A DNA stretch of 64,000 nucleotides, taken from the NCBI RefSeq assembly GCF_023276375.1, contig NZ_JALLPK010000001.1, positions 3,410,001-3,474,000 of the forward strand, given 5' to 3'. This document shows positions 54,547 through 64,000 of the stretch, piece after piece. Position 1 is the stretch's first letter. Each line of letters begins with the position of its first letter. Under the pieces are notes generated by a model. It made no database searches and was not told where the DNA came from. It saw only the letters and a list, made by a program, of their open reading frames with translations. The stretch is from Halocatena marina (lineage in GTDB: Archaea; Halobacteriota; Halobacteria; Halobacteriales; Haloarculaceae). The position numbers and the translations under genes were made by a program.

Positions 54547-57500
54547 TCAGTCCGCTCCTCCTCGGATAGCAGCAGAGTCTTCGCCGGTTGCCGGAGTTGA
54601 GCTTGCAGGAAGGTCTCGTCGGACATCTTCGCTTTCTTTCTCGGCGATGATGTCAGCGTAGGCGTCGGGCATCACTTTAACGAATTTTTCCAGTTCCTCT
54701 TCCCAATGTTCGAGAATGTACTCGCCACGGTCACTGCCCGTGTGTGCGACGTGGTTTTCAATCAGACGACGAAGCATCTCTCTGTCTTTCGATTCGAGCT
54801 CTCGCGTCGTCGAGATCATGCCGTGGTTAGCGCGCTCTTTGAAATCATTGTCGCGGTCGAGCACGTAGGCGACGCCGCCGGACATGCCAGCAGCGAAGTT
54901 CCGTCCTGTTTTTCCGAGTACAGCAACGACACCACCGGTCATATACTCACAGCCGTGATCACCAACGCTTTCTACGACGGCTTTCACGCCGGAGTTGCGG
55001 ACAGCGAATCGTTCTCCAGCCATGCCGTTGACGTACAGCTCGCCTTGGGTTGCACCATACAGTGCGACGTTGCCGATGAGGGTGTTGTCTTCGGGTTCGT
55101 AGGGTGCGTCGGGTGGTGTCGTGACGATGAGCTTTCCACCAGACAGTCCCTTGCCAACGTAGTCGTTTGCAGTGCCTGTCAGAGACATCGTCACGCCGCT
55201 TGCGAGAAACGCACCAAAACTTTGCCCGGCGACGCCATCGAAATCGATCGCAATAGTGTCGTCGGGTAGCCCGTCACCGCCGTACTCGTTCGAGATGCGA
55301 TTCGAGAGCATTGCGCCGACCGCTCGATGGGTGTTGTCGATCGCTGTATCGATGTAGACTGGTTCACCATGGTCGAACGCCGGGGCAGCTTCCTGAATAA
55401 GATCGTGATCCAACGCTTCATCGGTCTCGTGTGTTTGCTCAATCGACTTCGTTCGGTCACCAGATGTCTCTGCGAGGATTGCTGATAGATCGAGATGTTT
55501 CGCCTTCTCGTGGGTCACGTCCTGCCGTTGTGCGAGCGCTTCGACCCGACCGACCATCTCTTCGATCGTTCGGAAGCCGAGTTCGGCCATGATCTCTCGC
55601 AGTTCCTGTGCGATGAACGTCATGTAGTTGATGACGTGCTGTGGTTGGCCCGGGAATCGGTTTCGAAGGTTCTCGTCTTGTGTGGCGACGCCGACCGGAC
55701 AGGTGTTCTCGTGACATTGACGTGCCATCACGCAGCCAGCGGTAACGAGGCTCGCTGTCCCGAAGACGTACTCCTCGCCACCGAGCAGCGCGGCGATTGC
55801 AACGTCGCGGCCGGTCTTCAGTCCGCCGTCGACGGTGACCTTGATGCGAGAGCGGAGACCGGTGTGTCGAAGCATCTGATTCGCCTCTGCCAGTCCGAGT
55901 TCCCACGGCAGCCCTGCGTTTTTGATCGAGGTTTTTGGTGATGCGCCGGTCCCACCAGAATGCCCCGAGATGTGGACGACATCGGCATTGGCTTTTGCAA
56001 CACCGGCTGCGATCGTGCCAATCCCCGCCTCGGAGACGAGCTTGACGTTGATGTCTGCCTCTGGATTGGCCGTTTTGAGGTCGTGGATGAGCTGTTTGAG
56101 ATCCTCGATCGAGTAAATGTCGTGGAGCGGTGGGGGTGAGATGAGCCCAACACCGGGCGTCGAATAGCGCACGTGCGCAATCATCTCATTCACCTTCTCA
56201 CCCGGGAGCTGACCACCCTCACCGGGCTTTGACCCCTGCGCCATCTTGATCTGGAGCTCATCTGCCGAAGAGAGATAGTGGCTCGTGACGCCGAATCGTC
56301 CGGAGGCAACCTGCTTTACGTTACACTCCTTTTCGGTGCCGAACCGCTCCGGTGGTTCGCCCCCTTCGCCAGTGTTCGACTTCCCGCCGAGACGGTTCAT
56401 CGCAATAGAGTTGTTTTCGTGAGCCTCCGGTGAGAGCGAACCGAGGCTCATCGCAGCCGTCGAAAACCGCGTTACGATCTCATGGATCGGCTCGACGTCT
56501 TCGATCGGTACCGGCTCACGCTCAGGGTCGAACGACAATAGGCCACGGAGTGTCTGGAGCTGCTCGTTCTGATTGTTGATCAGCTGTGCAAATTCCTGAT
56601 ACTGTTCGTAATCACCCTCTCGAACGGCTTTTTGGAGCGTTCCAACCGTTTGCGGATTCCACTGATGGAAAATTCCATTCGACCGGTTTTCGAACTCACC
56701 CTGTCGTTCGATGTCCGATTCCTCGCTTGAGAAGGCGCTTTCGTACCGACGTCGAAGATCGTCTTCGAGTTCGGGAAGCGCGATCCCGCCGGTTCTGGCC
56801 GTCGTCCCCTCGAAGTACTCCGCGACGAACGTCGAATCGAGACCAATCGCCTCGAAGATTTGCGCACCACGGTAACTCTCGACGGTCGAGATGCCCATCT
56901 TTGCCATCGTTTTCAACAGACCATCTTCGAGTGCGTGGAGATACGCATCGACCGCTTCTTCGGCATCAGCACCATCAGGTCCCTTGACGATGTCTTCGAT
57001 ACTTTGGAGAGCGAGATACGGGTTGACTGCACCTGCTCCGTATCCAACCAGCGTCGCCATCTGATGAACCGTTCTTGGATCACCAGATTCGACGACGATA
57101 CCGACGCGGTTGCGTTGGCCAGTTCGCACGAGATGATGGTGGACAGCCCCCGTCGCTAGCAAACTCGGAATCGGCAGTCGCTCTTCGCTAGCGTTCCGAT
57201 CGGACAGTACGAGTATGTCGCATTCGTCTGCGAGCTGTCCAGCCATCGTCCGAACGTCCTCGATACCGGCTTCGAGATCATCATCGACAGCGTAGGTGAT
57301 ATCGACGACCGCCGTGGAGAGCGGCCCATCCAGTTCCTTGATCGTCGCTACTTCTCCGTTAGAGAGAAACGGCGAATCGAGCACGAGCTGACGCGCGTGT
57401 TCTGGTGATTCGTGGAGCAGATTGCGCTGATTCCCCAGCCGACACTCCATTGATGTCACGAGATCTTCACGAATGTAATCCAGCGGCGGATTCGTGACCT

Positions 57501-59130
57501 GCGCAAAAAGCTGTTTGAAATACGAAGACAGTGGGCGGTTGAAGTCACTCAGAACCGACAGCGGCGTATCATCACCCATCGAGCCGACGGGATCTTTCCC
57601 GTCGCGGGCCATCGGCTCGATGAGATGGTCGAGTTCGTCATGCGTATACCCATAGAGTGCTTGATACGACCGGAGATTGTCGACAGATTCGGAATTAGCG
57701 TTGGATTTTTCTTTTTCGTCAACGATGTCCGAGAGTTGAGTCTGTTCTTGTGAGACCCACTCGCCGTATTTCTCGTCGACGAGGTCATCGAATACCTCCT
57801 CGTCAGGGACAATTCGACCCTCTTTTGGATCAGCGAGGAACAGCTGTCCCGGTTGGAGTCGCCCCCGCTTTTGGATTCGGCTCGCGTCGTGTTGAACATC
57901 GAGTGCACCGACTTCGCTCGCCACGACGAGCGTGTTGTCTTCGAGTACATCGTATCGGCATGGCCGCAACCCGTTGCGGTCGAGCACTGCACCGACTCGA
58001 TCGCCATCGGTCGCGGCGACGAGTGCCGGACCGTCCCACGGTTCGATGAGCGAGGCGTGAAAATCATACCAATCGCGTCGATCCTCGTCAACACCGGTCG
58101 CCTCTCCGCGCCACGCCTCGGGAATGAGCATTCTGAGCGCGTGTGGGAGATCCCGCCCGGTTTTCATGAGAAGCTCGAGCGCGTTATCGACGCTCGCAGT
58201 GTCGGACTGTTCGTCGTCGTTGATGATTGGCTTCAGTGTATCAAGATCCGATCCCTCGCTGTCATCATACTCCGTGGAGCTGACACCATCCCCACTGAAC
58301 GCCTCGTGCGCGAGATCGTTTTCACGCGCACGCATCCAATTAATGTTTCCTTGGATGGTGTTGAACTCACCGTTGTGAATAATCGTCCGGTACGGGTGGG
58401 CGAGATGCCACGCTCCGAGTGTATTCGTCGAGAAACGCGCATGAACCATGACGAACGTCGATCGGAATCGTTCGTCTTGGAGATCTGGATAGTACTCAGA
58501 AAGCTGTTCGGCAGTGAGCAGACCTTTGTAAACGATCGTCTTACGGTCGAGTGAACAGATATAGAAGCGACCAGTGCCGTCGATTCCTCGTGCGATACTT
58601 TCGTTTTCGACAGCACGGCGACCAACGTAGAGCCGTCGATCGAACGCTTTTTCATCACAATCATCCGCCGGTGCAACGACGACTTGCACAACGTCGGGTT
58701 CTCCTTCGAGCGCGGTTTTACCGAGGCGAGTGTTGTCCGTGGGAACGTCTCGCCAACCGAGCACTGACACACCGTGGCGAGCAAGCACCTCGGTCAGTAG
58801 ATCCTTCAACGCGGTCTTTGCGGACTCATCCTGTGGAAAAAAGAGCGAGCCGATAGCGTACAGGTCGGGCAGAGAGAAATCGAACTCCTCAGAGAAGAAA
58901 TCATCTGGGATCTGCAACATAATGCCCGCTCCGTCACCGGTGTTTTCTTCTGCACCCGTCGTCCCTCGGTGTTCGAGATTTGCGAGCAGATCGATCCCGT
59001 CCGATACTGTTTGGTGTGAGGCACCTCCATCGAGGTCCATGACGACGCCTACACCACAGCTGGCACGGGTATCCATGGGGTCCGCGAGTCCGGCACCGCT
59101 CGCGAACATTGATGTCTGTCTCCGAGTCAT
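54547..59130 (-). CDS. gltB: glutamate synthase large subunit (ferredoxin type)
   Basis: Makes two glutamates from glutamine and 2-oxoglutarate, the main route of ammonium assimilation with glutamine synthetase. 1527 residues from the ATG at 59130. The N-terminal amidotransferase nucleophile is C25 (TRASCGVGVVMDLDG), preceded by a 24-residue propeptide to be cut off. The FMN-binding synthase domain follows the central domain (PPLHDIYSIEDLKQLIHDLK; HISGHSGGTGASPKTS). The [3Fe-4S] motif C-x5-C-x4-C is in GCVMARQCHENTCPVGVATQ, and the GXGXG beta-helix end closes the protein. No small NADPH subunit gene lies near, so reduced ferredoxin is the likely donor. Confidence 0.96.
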   Translation of the reverse strand: MTRRQTSMFASGAGLADPMDTRASCGVGVVMDLDGGASHQTVSDGIDLLANLEHRGTTGAEENTGDGAGIMLQIPDDFFSEEFDFSLPDLYAIGSLFFPQDESAKTALKDLLTEVLARHGVSVLGWRDVPTDNTRLGKTALEGEPDVVQVVVAPADDCDEKAFDRRLYVGRRAVENESIARGIDGTGRFYICSLDRKTIVYKGLLTAEQLSEYYPDLQDERFRSTFVMVHARFSTNTLGAWHLAHPYRTIIHNGEFNTIQGNINWMRARENDLAHEAFSGDGVSSTEYDDSEGSDLDTLKPIINDDEQSDTASVDNALELLMKTGRDLPHALRMLIPEAWRGEATGVDEDRRDWYDFHASLIEPWDGPALVAATDGDRVGAVLDRNGLRPCRYDVLEDNTLVVASEVGALDVQHDASRIQKRGRLQPGQLFLADPKEGRIVPDEEVFDDLVDEKYGEWVSQEQTQLSDIVDEKEKSNANSESVDNLRSYQALYGYTHDELDHLIEPMARDGKDPVGSMGDDTPLSVLSDFNRPLSSYFKQLFAQVTNPPLDYIREDLVTSMECRLGNQRNLLHESPEHARQLVLDSPFLSNGEVATIKELDGPLSTAVVDITYAVDDDLEAGIEDVRTMAGQLADECDILVLSDRNASEERLPIPSLLATGAVHHHLVRTGQRNRVGIVVESGDPRTVHQMATLVGYGAGAVNPYLALQSIEDIVKGPDGADAEEAVDAYLHALEDGLLKTMAKMGISTVESYRGAQIFEAIGLDSTFVAEYFEGTTARTGGIALPELEDDLRRRYESAFSSEESDIERQGEFENRSNGIFHQWNPQTVGTLQKAVREGDYEQYQEFAQLINNQNEQLQTLRGLLSFDPEREPVPIEDVEPIHEIVTRFSTAAMSLGSLSPEAHENNSIAMNRLGGKSNTGEGGEPPERFGTEKECNVKQVASGRFGVTSHYLSSADELQIKMAQGSKPGEGGQLPGEKVNEMIAHVRYSTPGVGLISPPPLHDIYSIEDLKQLIHDLKTANPEADINVKLVSEAGIGTIAAGVAKANADVVHISGHSGGTGASPKTSIKNAGLPWELGLAEANQMLRHTGLRSRIKVTVDGGLKTGRDVAIAALLGGEEYVFGTASLVTAGCVMARQCHENTCPVGVATQDENLRNRFPGQPQHVINYMTFIAQELREIMAELGFRTIEEMVGRVEALAQRQDVTHEKAKHLDLSAILAETSGDRTKSIEQTHETDEALDHDLIQEAAPAFDHGEPVYIDTAIDNTHRAVGAMLSNRISNEYGGDGLPDDTIAIDFDGVAGQSFGAFLASGVTMSLTGTANDYVGKGLSGGKLIVTTPPDAPYEPEDNTLIGNVALYGATQGELYVNGMAGERFAVRNSGVKAVVESVGDHGCEYMTGGVVAVLGKTGRNFAAGMSGGVAYVLDRDNDFKERANHGMISTTRELESKDREMLRRLIENHVAHTGSDRGEYILEHWEEELEKFVKVMPDAYADIIAEKESEDVRRDLPASSTPATGEDSAAIRGGAD

Positions 59131-59280
59131 ACCGTTATCTGACCGATTCCTTCTTAAGTCGCTTCTCCTCAAGGGGTAAGGGCATGTTGTAGTCAAATAA
59201 GGTCATATATACATCTCTCTATGATTAATAGGACGTTATGTTGATGAGTAGCTACAATTGATAACTTCTTTCGTACGAAA

Positions 59281-60729
59281 TCAGTACGATTTCGCGAAGT
59301 AGGCGGTCGTCTCTGCGTCCTCACCACAGATACCGCAGGTGTCGTGGATTGGTTCCTCATCCATCGGGACCATCACGATTTTGGCGGCGATTTGGTCTTT
59401 GATCTCTGTTTCACAGGCTTGGTCCCCACACCAGCCGGTTGTGACGTATCCGCCGTGTTGGCCGATCGTCCCGAGGATTTCCTCACGGCTCTCAGCCGCA
59501 CGGACGTTCTCTTCGAGGTGCTGTTCTGCGGTGACGTAGAGTTTTGCGTACACCTCATCGAGGTGCTCGCGTGCTGTCTCGGCGACGTTGTCGAGTGTTT
59601 CGACAGTTGTTTCGCCGTCAGGACGGTGGACGACCGTCACTTCCTCGTTTTCGACTTCGTTCGGTCCGATCTCGAATCGGACGGGGACGCCTTTTAGCTC
59701 CCATTCGTTGAATTTGAATCCAGGGTTGCGTTCGTCACGGTCGTCGAGGTGGACACGAATTCCCGCTGCTTCGAGCTCTGCCTGAAGCTCCTCGGCGTAT
59801 CCAAGCACTTCCTGTCTGGTTTCTTCTTGCCAGATGGGGACGATCACGCATTGTTTGGGTGCGATGGTGGGCGGAAGAACGAGTCCTTGATCGTCCGAGT
59901 GGGTCATGATTGTCGCTCCTAGAGCGCGCCACGACAGCCCCCACGAAGTGGTGTGTGCGGTCTGTTCGTCCTCGTTTTCGTCGACGTAGGTGATGTCGAA
60001 CGCTTCTGCGAAACTCGTTCCGAGGTGGTGGCTCGTACAGCCTTGAACGCTTTTTCCGTCGGGCATCAACGCTTCGAGCGTCGTCGTCGTGTCCGCACCA
60101 GGGAACTTATCGTGGGCGGGCTTCCGTCCACGAAGCGTGGGTAGTGCGAGCACATCCGTGTAGAGGCGCTCGTACTGATCGAGCCGGAGGATCGTTTCGT
60201 CCCACGCGTCCTCGCGGTCGTGATGGGCTGTGTGTCCTTCCTGCCAGAGGAACTCTTTCGTTCGGAAGAACGGTTTCGTCTCGGTTGCCTCCCAGCGCAC
60301 CACAGAGCACCACTGATTCACTCGGAGAGGGAGATCGCGGTGGCTGCGCACCCACTGGGCAATGTATGGCGTGATGATCGATTCACTCGTTGGTCGAACG
60401 GCGAGGCGCTCTTCGAGTTCGTCGTATCCACCGTGTGTGACCCACGCCACCTCGGGATCGAATCCTTCGACGATGTCTTTCTCCTGCTGGAGATACGACT
60501 CAGGGATGAACACAGGAAAATAGGCGTTCTTGACACCGGTTTGCTTGAACCAGCCATCGAGGTGGTCCTGAATGCTTTCCCAGAGCGCGTACCCACGGGG
60601 GCGCGTGATGATGAATCCACCCATGGGGGCGTAATCTGCGAGACCAGCCTTCTGAACGACCTGTGAATACCATTCGCCAGTCTCATGTTCCTTACTCGCA
60701 GTGATACCGAGATCCTGCTCGCTGCTCAT
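59281..60729 (-). CDS. proS: prolyl-tRNA synthetase, archaeal/eukaryotic type
   Basis: Charges tRNA-Pro with proline. 482 residues. Class II motifs are visible: GFIITRPRGYALWESIQ (motif 1 region), VRWEATETKPFFRTKEFLWQEGHT (motif 2, near 150-175) and the TTSWGLSWRALGATIMTHSDDQGL motif 3 region. The anticodon domain is followed by the C-terminal zinc-like domain with CGDQACETE and CGICGEDAETTAYFAKSY, ending in the conserved Tyr that marks this type. No editing insert is present. Transcribed alone. Confidence 0.97.
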   Translation of the reverse strand: MSSEQDLGITASKEHETGEWYSQVVQKAGLADYAPMGGFIITRPRGYALWESIQDHLDGWFKQTGVKNAYFPVFIPESYLQQEKDIVEGFDPEVAWVTHGGYDELEERLAVRPTSESIITPYIAQWVRSHRDLPLRVNQWCSVVRWEATETKPFFRTKEFLWQEGHTAHHDREDAWDETILRLDQYERLYTDVLALPTLRGRKPAHDKFPGADTTTTLEALMPDGKSVQGCTSHHLGTSFAEAFDITYVDENEDEQTAHTTSWGLSWRALGATIMTHSDDQGLVLPPTIAPKQCVIVPIWQEETRQEVLGYAEELQAELEAAGIRVHLDDRDERNPGFKFNEWELKGVPVRFEIGPNEVENEEVTVVHRPDGETTVETLDNVAETAREHLDEVYAKLYVTAEQHLEENVRAAESREEILGTIGQHGGYVTTGWCGDQACETEIKDQIAAKIVMVPMDEEPIHDTCGICGEDAETTAYFAKSY

Positions 60730-60933
60730 GTTGGAACCTAACGGACACTCCTATTAAGTTCGACGTGTCCGGGTCATCTGTTCGATCACGTCACGGTGGT
60801 TTCACTGGTCTGATACGGAGTCCGCCACAGTGCCCTCAAAATGAAAGCCACAGTTCGTCGGTCCTGTCGCCATCCGTTCTGTGTGGTCGATGGATCGTCT
60901 ACCGGAAGATGCCAAGAGCGGGCGTTGAGGTAC

Positions 60934-61617
60934 TCAGTACGTCCAGCGTCGGTTCATTTGCGCGGCCAATTCCGGCCAGTCCTCGGCAATTCGCTCTGGA
61001 TCTCGCATGCCATTCACGTTGACAACGTGAAGCATTCCCCTCTCGTCTGAGTACACGTCCTGAAAGTCGTAGACGACGCCGAGGACGTTCATCTCGTCCG
61101 AGACAATAGCACTGTCGAGGAGGAACTCGATCTGCTTATCGACGTTGTACTCCACTAATCGGTTGATCGCCTCGCTTTCCTCGATGTCATCTGGGAGCGC
61201 CTCGACGCCGTCCGTCAGTCGCAGTTTCAAAAGGTCAATACAGTGGCGGATTCCGGCCGGTTCGGCGATTCCATCAACGATATCCTTATAGGTTGCTGTG
61301 ACGGCTCCACAGCCGGTGTGACCGATCACGACGACATTTTCGGTACCAGTGTGTACCAACGGATACGACACATCACCAGACACAGCCAGTCCGTCGGCAG
61401 TCTCCTCAAACACTCTGTTGCCGATATTGCTACACGTAAAAACGTGTCCAGGTGTGCGATTTTCAATCATTTCGTCTTGTAACACACGGGAGTCAGAACA
61501 ACAGACCGTGACGGACTCGGGTGATTGTCCGTCCTGTACCGATTCAAATTGCTCGTTCTCGAACGACTGAGCGTGGCTCTTGTTTTGTTTTAACAGTTCG
61601 ATGAGGGTTTTCGTCAT
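60934..61617 (-). CDS. beta-carbonic anhydrase
   Basis: Interconverts carbon dioxide and bicarbonate. 227 residues from the ATG at 61617 (MTKTLIELLKQNKSHAQSF). Zinc ligands are C40 with D42 and R44 (VCCSDSRV), H100 and C103 (VVIGHTGCGAVTA), the beta-class pattern. An extra Cys39 precedes the first ligand. The long acidic C-terminus (MNVLGVVYDFQDVYSDERG) is a normal part of the fold. Transcribed alone. Confidence 0.93.
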   Translation of the reverse strand: MTKTLIELLKQNKSHAQSFENEQFESVQDGQSPESVTVCCSDSRVLQDEMIENRTPGHVFTCSNIGNRVFEETADGLAVSGDVSYPLVHTGTENVVVIGHTGCGAVTATYKDIVDGIAEPAGIRHCIDLLKLRLTDGVEALPDDIEESEAINRLVEYNVDKQIEFLLDSAIVSDEMNVLGVVYDFQDVYSDERGMLHVVNVNGMRDPERIAEDWPELAAQMNRRWTY

Positions 61618-61777
61618 TGTGAACACGGCAAACCACACGGGGGACTGATAAACGAGTTATGACTGGTCGCTGGGCCATTCGCCGCATGTATCCACGAGGA
61701 GGAGCGCCATCCGAACGTTCTTTTGTGTGGTCCTTCGATCGAAACCGACTATCCGTGTCGTGCTGCGGTGGCTGTGA

Positions 61778-62266
61778 TTAATCCTGTGTCTCACTGCGAT
61801 CGACTGCGAACGGGGAGTCTGACTCCGTCCACTTCCAGCCAGGGAGTCGCGTCTGAAATCCAGCGGCGAGTGCCGCATCGAGGTCGTCTTCGCCGGCCGG
61901 ACCCTCTGGATGGTGATGGATGTCGGCGTAGTGGAACGTCGCCTCAGCAAGCAGCGATCGTGGCTGTTCACCAGCAATCGTGGCTGCGAGTTCACGGCCG
62001 AGTAGTTCGTCAACGACAAAGCCCGGATAATCACCCGCTACATCAAGTTCACGGAGGATAGCGACGAGAGCAGCAATGTTCACAGCGCGGTCACCATCCG
62101 CGAACACGATATCCACTTCTTCACGGTACTGCTCGTCACTGACGGGAGAAACGTCGGTATCGAACTCCTTACCGAGCGCGTCTCGGACGGTCGTAATGAG
62201 CGAAGCGATCGGACGCTCACGGACATAGACGTATTCTTCACGAACGCGCGTGGCTGTAAGATGCAT
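61778..62266 (-). CDS. conserved haloarchaeal protein, unknown function
   Basis: 162 residues from the ATG at 62266 (MHLTATRVREEYVYVRERP). It has an acidic mixed alpha/beta pattern (FADGDRAVNIAALVAILREL, then YPGFVVDELLGRELAATIAG) and a His-rich stretch (FHYADIHHHPEGPAG) that could bind metal. No signal, membrane segment or known motif. The front looks like a domain family shared among haloarchaea, but I cannot name it. Divergent from fttA with about 275 bp between. Confidence 0.6.
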   Translation of the reverse strand: MHLTATRVREEYVYVRERPIASLITTVRDALGKEFDTDVSPVSDEQYREEVDIVFADGDRAVNIAALVAILRELDVAGDYPGFVVDELLGRELAATIAGEQPRSLLAEATFHYADIHHHPEGPAGEDDLDAALAAGFQTRLPGWKWTESDSPFAVDRSETQD

Positions 62267-62541
62267 AGTACGATCGAAACTGATTACCCAGCATTTGCCC
62301 ACTGACTGGGCGAATCCGTGAAACGATTTACAACGGGCGATATATATCCTGTGTGGTTGCGAAGGGTTTTATAATGACCATGCTTTAGAAAGGACTAACG
62401 CGGGTTTTCCGGGCCGTCTTGACGGTCATGATTTCACAGTATGACCTGTTGTTTGATCCCAGTGTTGGTTCCAGGTCGCCGATACGATCGGCGTGCCCAC
62501 GAGTTGTGTGCTTCGGAACCCCGCCTATATCTACGTGACCT
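62267..62541. other. long leader and promoter of fttA
   Basis: A TATA-like TTTTATAA (62367-62374) on the plus strand lies about 168 bp before the fttA ATG, with no closer candidate, suggesting a leader of about 140 bases. It contains a hairpin with GGCCGT and ACGGTC arms around a CTTG loop (62412-62427). The other half holds the promoter of the divergent unknown gene. Confidence 0.4.
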
Positions 62542-64000
62542 ATGAGCACGGTAGAGAAGCAACTTGACGATTTAAAAGCAGAGATCGCAGCCGAGATACC
62601 GAACGACATCTCCGTCTCCGACGTGACCTACGAGGGCCCCGAACTTGTCATCTATACACGGGACCCAAAGAAGTTCGCCCAGAACGGCGATCTGATTCGG
62701 ACGCTGGCTGGAAAGCTCCGGAAACGAATTACCGTCCGCCCCGATCCCGACGTACTCGCGCGACCCCAGGACGCTGAAGCGCAAATTCGAGCCATCATAC
62801 CCGAAGAAGCGGGTGTGACCGACCTCGATTTCCACGCCGATACTGGCGAGGTCGTCATCGAGGCCCAAAAGCCGGGAATGGTTATCGGCCGCCACGGATC
62901 GACGTTGCGTGAGATCACTCAGAAGATCGGCTGGACGCCCGAAGTCGTTCGGACTCCACCGATTGAGTCCGCAACGGTCTCGAACGTCCGGAATTTCCTG
63001 AAACAAGAGCGTGAGGATCGCCGTGATATCTTAGAGCGCGTTGGACGACAGATTCACCGCGAGGAACTCTCGAAAGAGCAGTGGGTTCGGATTAGCACGC
63101 TTGGATGCTGCCGTGAAGTCGGCCGTGCAAGCTTCATTCTTTCGACGGCTGAGACGCGGATCCTCATCGATTGTGGTGACAAGCCAGGGGCTGAGGACGA
63201 AGTTCCCTATCTACAAGCCCCCGAGGCGAATCCACTCAACTCCATCGACGCCGTCGTGCTTACCCACGCACACCTCGATCACTCCGCGCTTATTCCATTA
63301 CTCTTCAAATACGGCTACGACGGGCCGATTTACTGCACGGAACCGACCCGAGACTTGATGGGGCTGTTGACGCTCGATTATCTGGACGTCGCAGGAAAAG
63401 AGGGTCGGACGCCGCCCTACGAGAGCGAAATGGTCCGTGAAGCGTTGAAACACACGATTCCGATCGAATACGGCGATGTAACCGATATTGCACCGGATGT
63501 AAAACTCACGCTGCACAACGCGGGACACATCCTCGGCAGCGCAGTATCGCACTTTCACATTGGCGATGGACTCTACAATGTGGCGTTCTCGGGAGATATT
63601 CACTACGAGGACACCAGACTGTTCAACGGTGCGACCAACGAGTTCCCACGCGTCGAAACGCTCGTCATGGAATCGACCTACGGCGGCCGCAACGACTACC
63701 AGACCGATCAAGCAGACTCCGAAGCGAAGTTGATGGAAGTCATTCAGGAGACGCACGATCAGGGTGGAAAAGTCGTTATCCCTGCCTTCGCAGTCGGTCG
63801 GTCACAAGAGATCATGCTCGTTCTCGAAGAGGCGATGCGCGAGGGGCGTCTCCCAGAGATGCCAGTTCATCTCGACGGAATGATCTGGGAAGCAACAGCG
63901 ATTCACACCACCTATCCCGAGTATCTGCGCGATGAACTGCGCGATCGCATCTTCCACGATGATGAGAATCCCTTCCTCTCTTCTCAGTTCAACCACATCG
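62542..64000 (+). CDS. fttA: FttA / aCPSF1, termination ribonuclease (5' part)
   Basis: The archaeal transcription termination factor, an RNA-cutting beta-CASP protein related to CPSF73. The window holds its first 486 codons of about 640. Two KH RNA-binding domains occupy about residues 1-140, the second with [17 protein letters not shown] (GxxG loop). The metallo-beta-lactamase domain shows [15 protein letters not shown] with the HxHxDH zinc site near 235, the [16 protein letters not shown] segment and a [13 protein letters not shown] turn, followed by [15 protein letters not shown] of the beta-CASP region. Start [20 protein letters not shown] fits. The gene runs off the right edge. Confidence 0.95.
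   Translation, partial: MSTVEKQLDDLKAEIAAEIPNDISVSDVTYEGPELVIYTRDPKKFAQNGDLIRTLAGKLRKRITVRPDPDVLARPQDAEAQIRAIIPEEAGVTDLDFHADTGEVVIEAQKPGMVIGRHGSTLREITQKIGWTPEVVRTPPIESATVSNVRNFLKQEREDRRDILERVGRQIHREELSKEQWVRISTLGCCREVGRASFILSTAETRILIDCGDKPGAEDEVPYLQAPEANPLNSIDAVVLTHAHLDHSALIPLLFKYGYDGPIYCTEPTRDLMGLLTLDYLDVAGKEGRTPPYESEMVREALKHTIPIEYGDVTDIAPDVKLTLHNAGHILGSAVSHFHIGDGLYNVAFSGDIHYEDTRLFNGATNEFPRVETLVMESTYGGRNDYQTDQADSEAKLMEVIQETHDQGGKVVIPAFAVGRSQEIMLVLEEAMREGRLPEMPVHLDGMIWEATAIHTTYPEYLRDELRDRIFHDDENPFLSSQFNHI

Noticed and set aside
1..64000. CRISPR array, IS element or prophage
   Set aside because: No regularly spaced repeats, no transposase or integrase frame and no phage structural genes were seen on either strand.

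Overview
The window is chromosomal DNA from a halophilic archaeon (class Halobacteria). The evidence is acidic proteins with many Asp and Glu residues, twin-arginine lipoprotein signals, archaeal-type genes (geranylgeranylglyceryl phosphate synthase, HMG-CoA reductase, PurO-type IMP cyclohydrolase, homodimeric EndA, pantoate kinase with phosphopantoate--beta-alanine ligase, the FttA/aCPSF1 termination factor), and families known mainly from haloarchaea (DUF5787, DUF5797, DUF6775). Base composition looks moderate for the class, with AT-rich gaps between genes. I see no insertion sequence with an intact transposase, no CRISPR array, no rRNA and no prophage block. The region reads as core chromosome with a few accessory genes.

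Left part (1-8.6 kb): tRNA-Ser(GGA), a FilR1-type regulator, an unknown acidic protein, a GCS2-type carboxylate-amine ligase, an HtpX-like protease, a triple zinc-ribbon membrane protein, a methanethiol oxidase (SBP56) gene coupled to a [2Fe-2S] ferredoxin gene, tRNA-Gln(CUG) and purO. At 9-13.6 kb lies a complete pstSCAB phosphate operon without phoU. From 13.9 to 25.4 kb come lipA, MATE and DMT exporters, a Hel308-like helicase, a secreted beta-helix lipoprotein, a NucS-domain zinc-finger protein, and endA overlapping trpS.

Middle part (25.4-43.5 kb): a DUF433/DUF5615 toxin-antitoxin pair, a PhoU/TrkA-C repeat protein, a methyltransferase, an orphan peptide-binding lipoprotein, the NAD operon nadA-nadB-nadC, an amidohydrolase, a GbsR-like regulator leading into hmgA, thi4 with a putative inactive metallopeptidase, and the two-gene CoA module for 4-phosphopantothenate synthesis.

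Right part (43.5-64 kb): a second toxin-antitoxin pair (UPF0175/PIN), aspS, protoglobin, GGGP synthase, an M20 hydrolase, a uS10 paralogue, a Nudix hydrolase, the DUF5787/DUF5797 pair, a membrane channel-like protein, cytochrome oxidase subunit III, ferredoxin-type glutamate synthase, proS, beta-carbonic anhydrase, and the 5' part of fttA running off the window.

Functional themes are cofactor supply (NAD, CoA, thiamine, lipoate), isoprenoid lipids (hmgA, GGGP synthase), translation (three aminoacyl-tRNA synthetases, EndA, two tRNAs) and phosphate and nitrogen assimilation. The least explained parts are the degenerate archaemetzincin next to thi4, the DUF5787 nuclease-like protein with a cysteine cluster, the NucS-domain protein that lacks a nuclease domain, and two GC-rich structured intergenic stretches near 43.2 kb and 54.2 kb.
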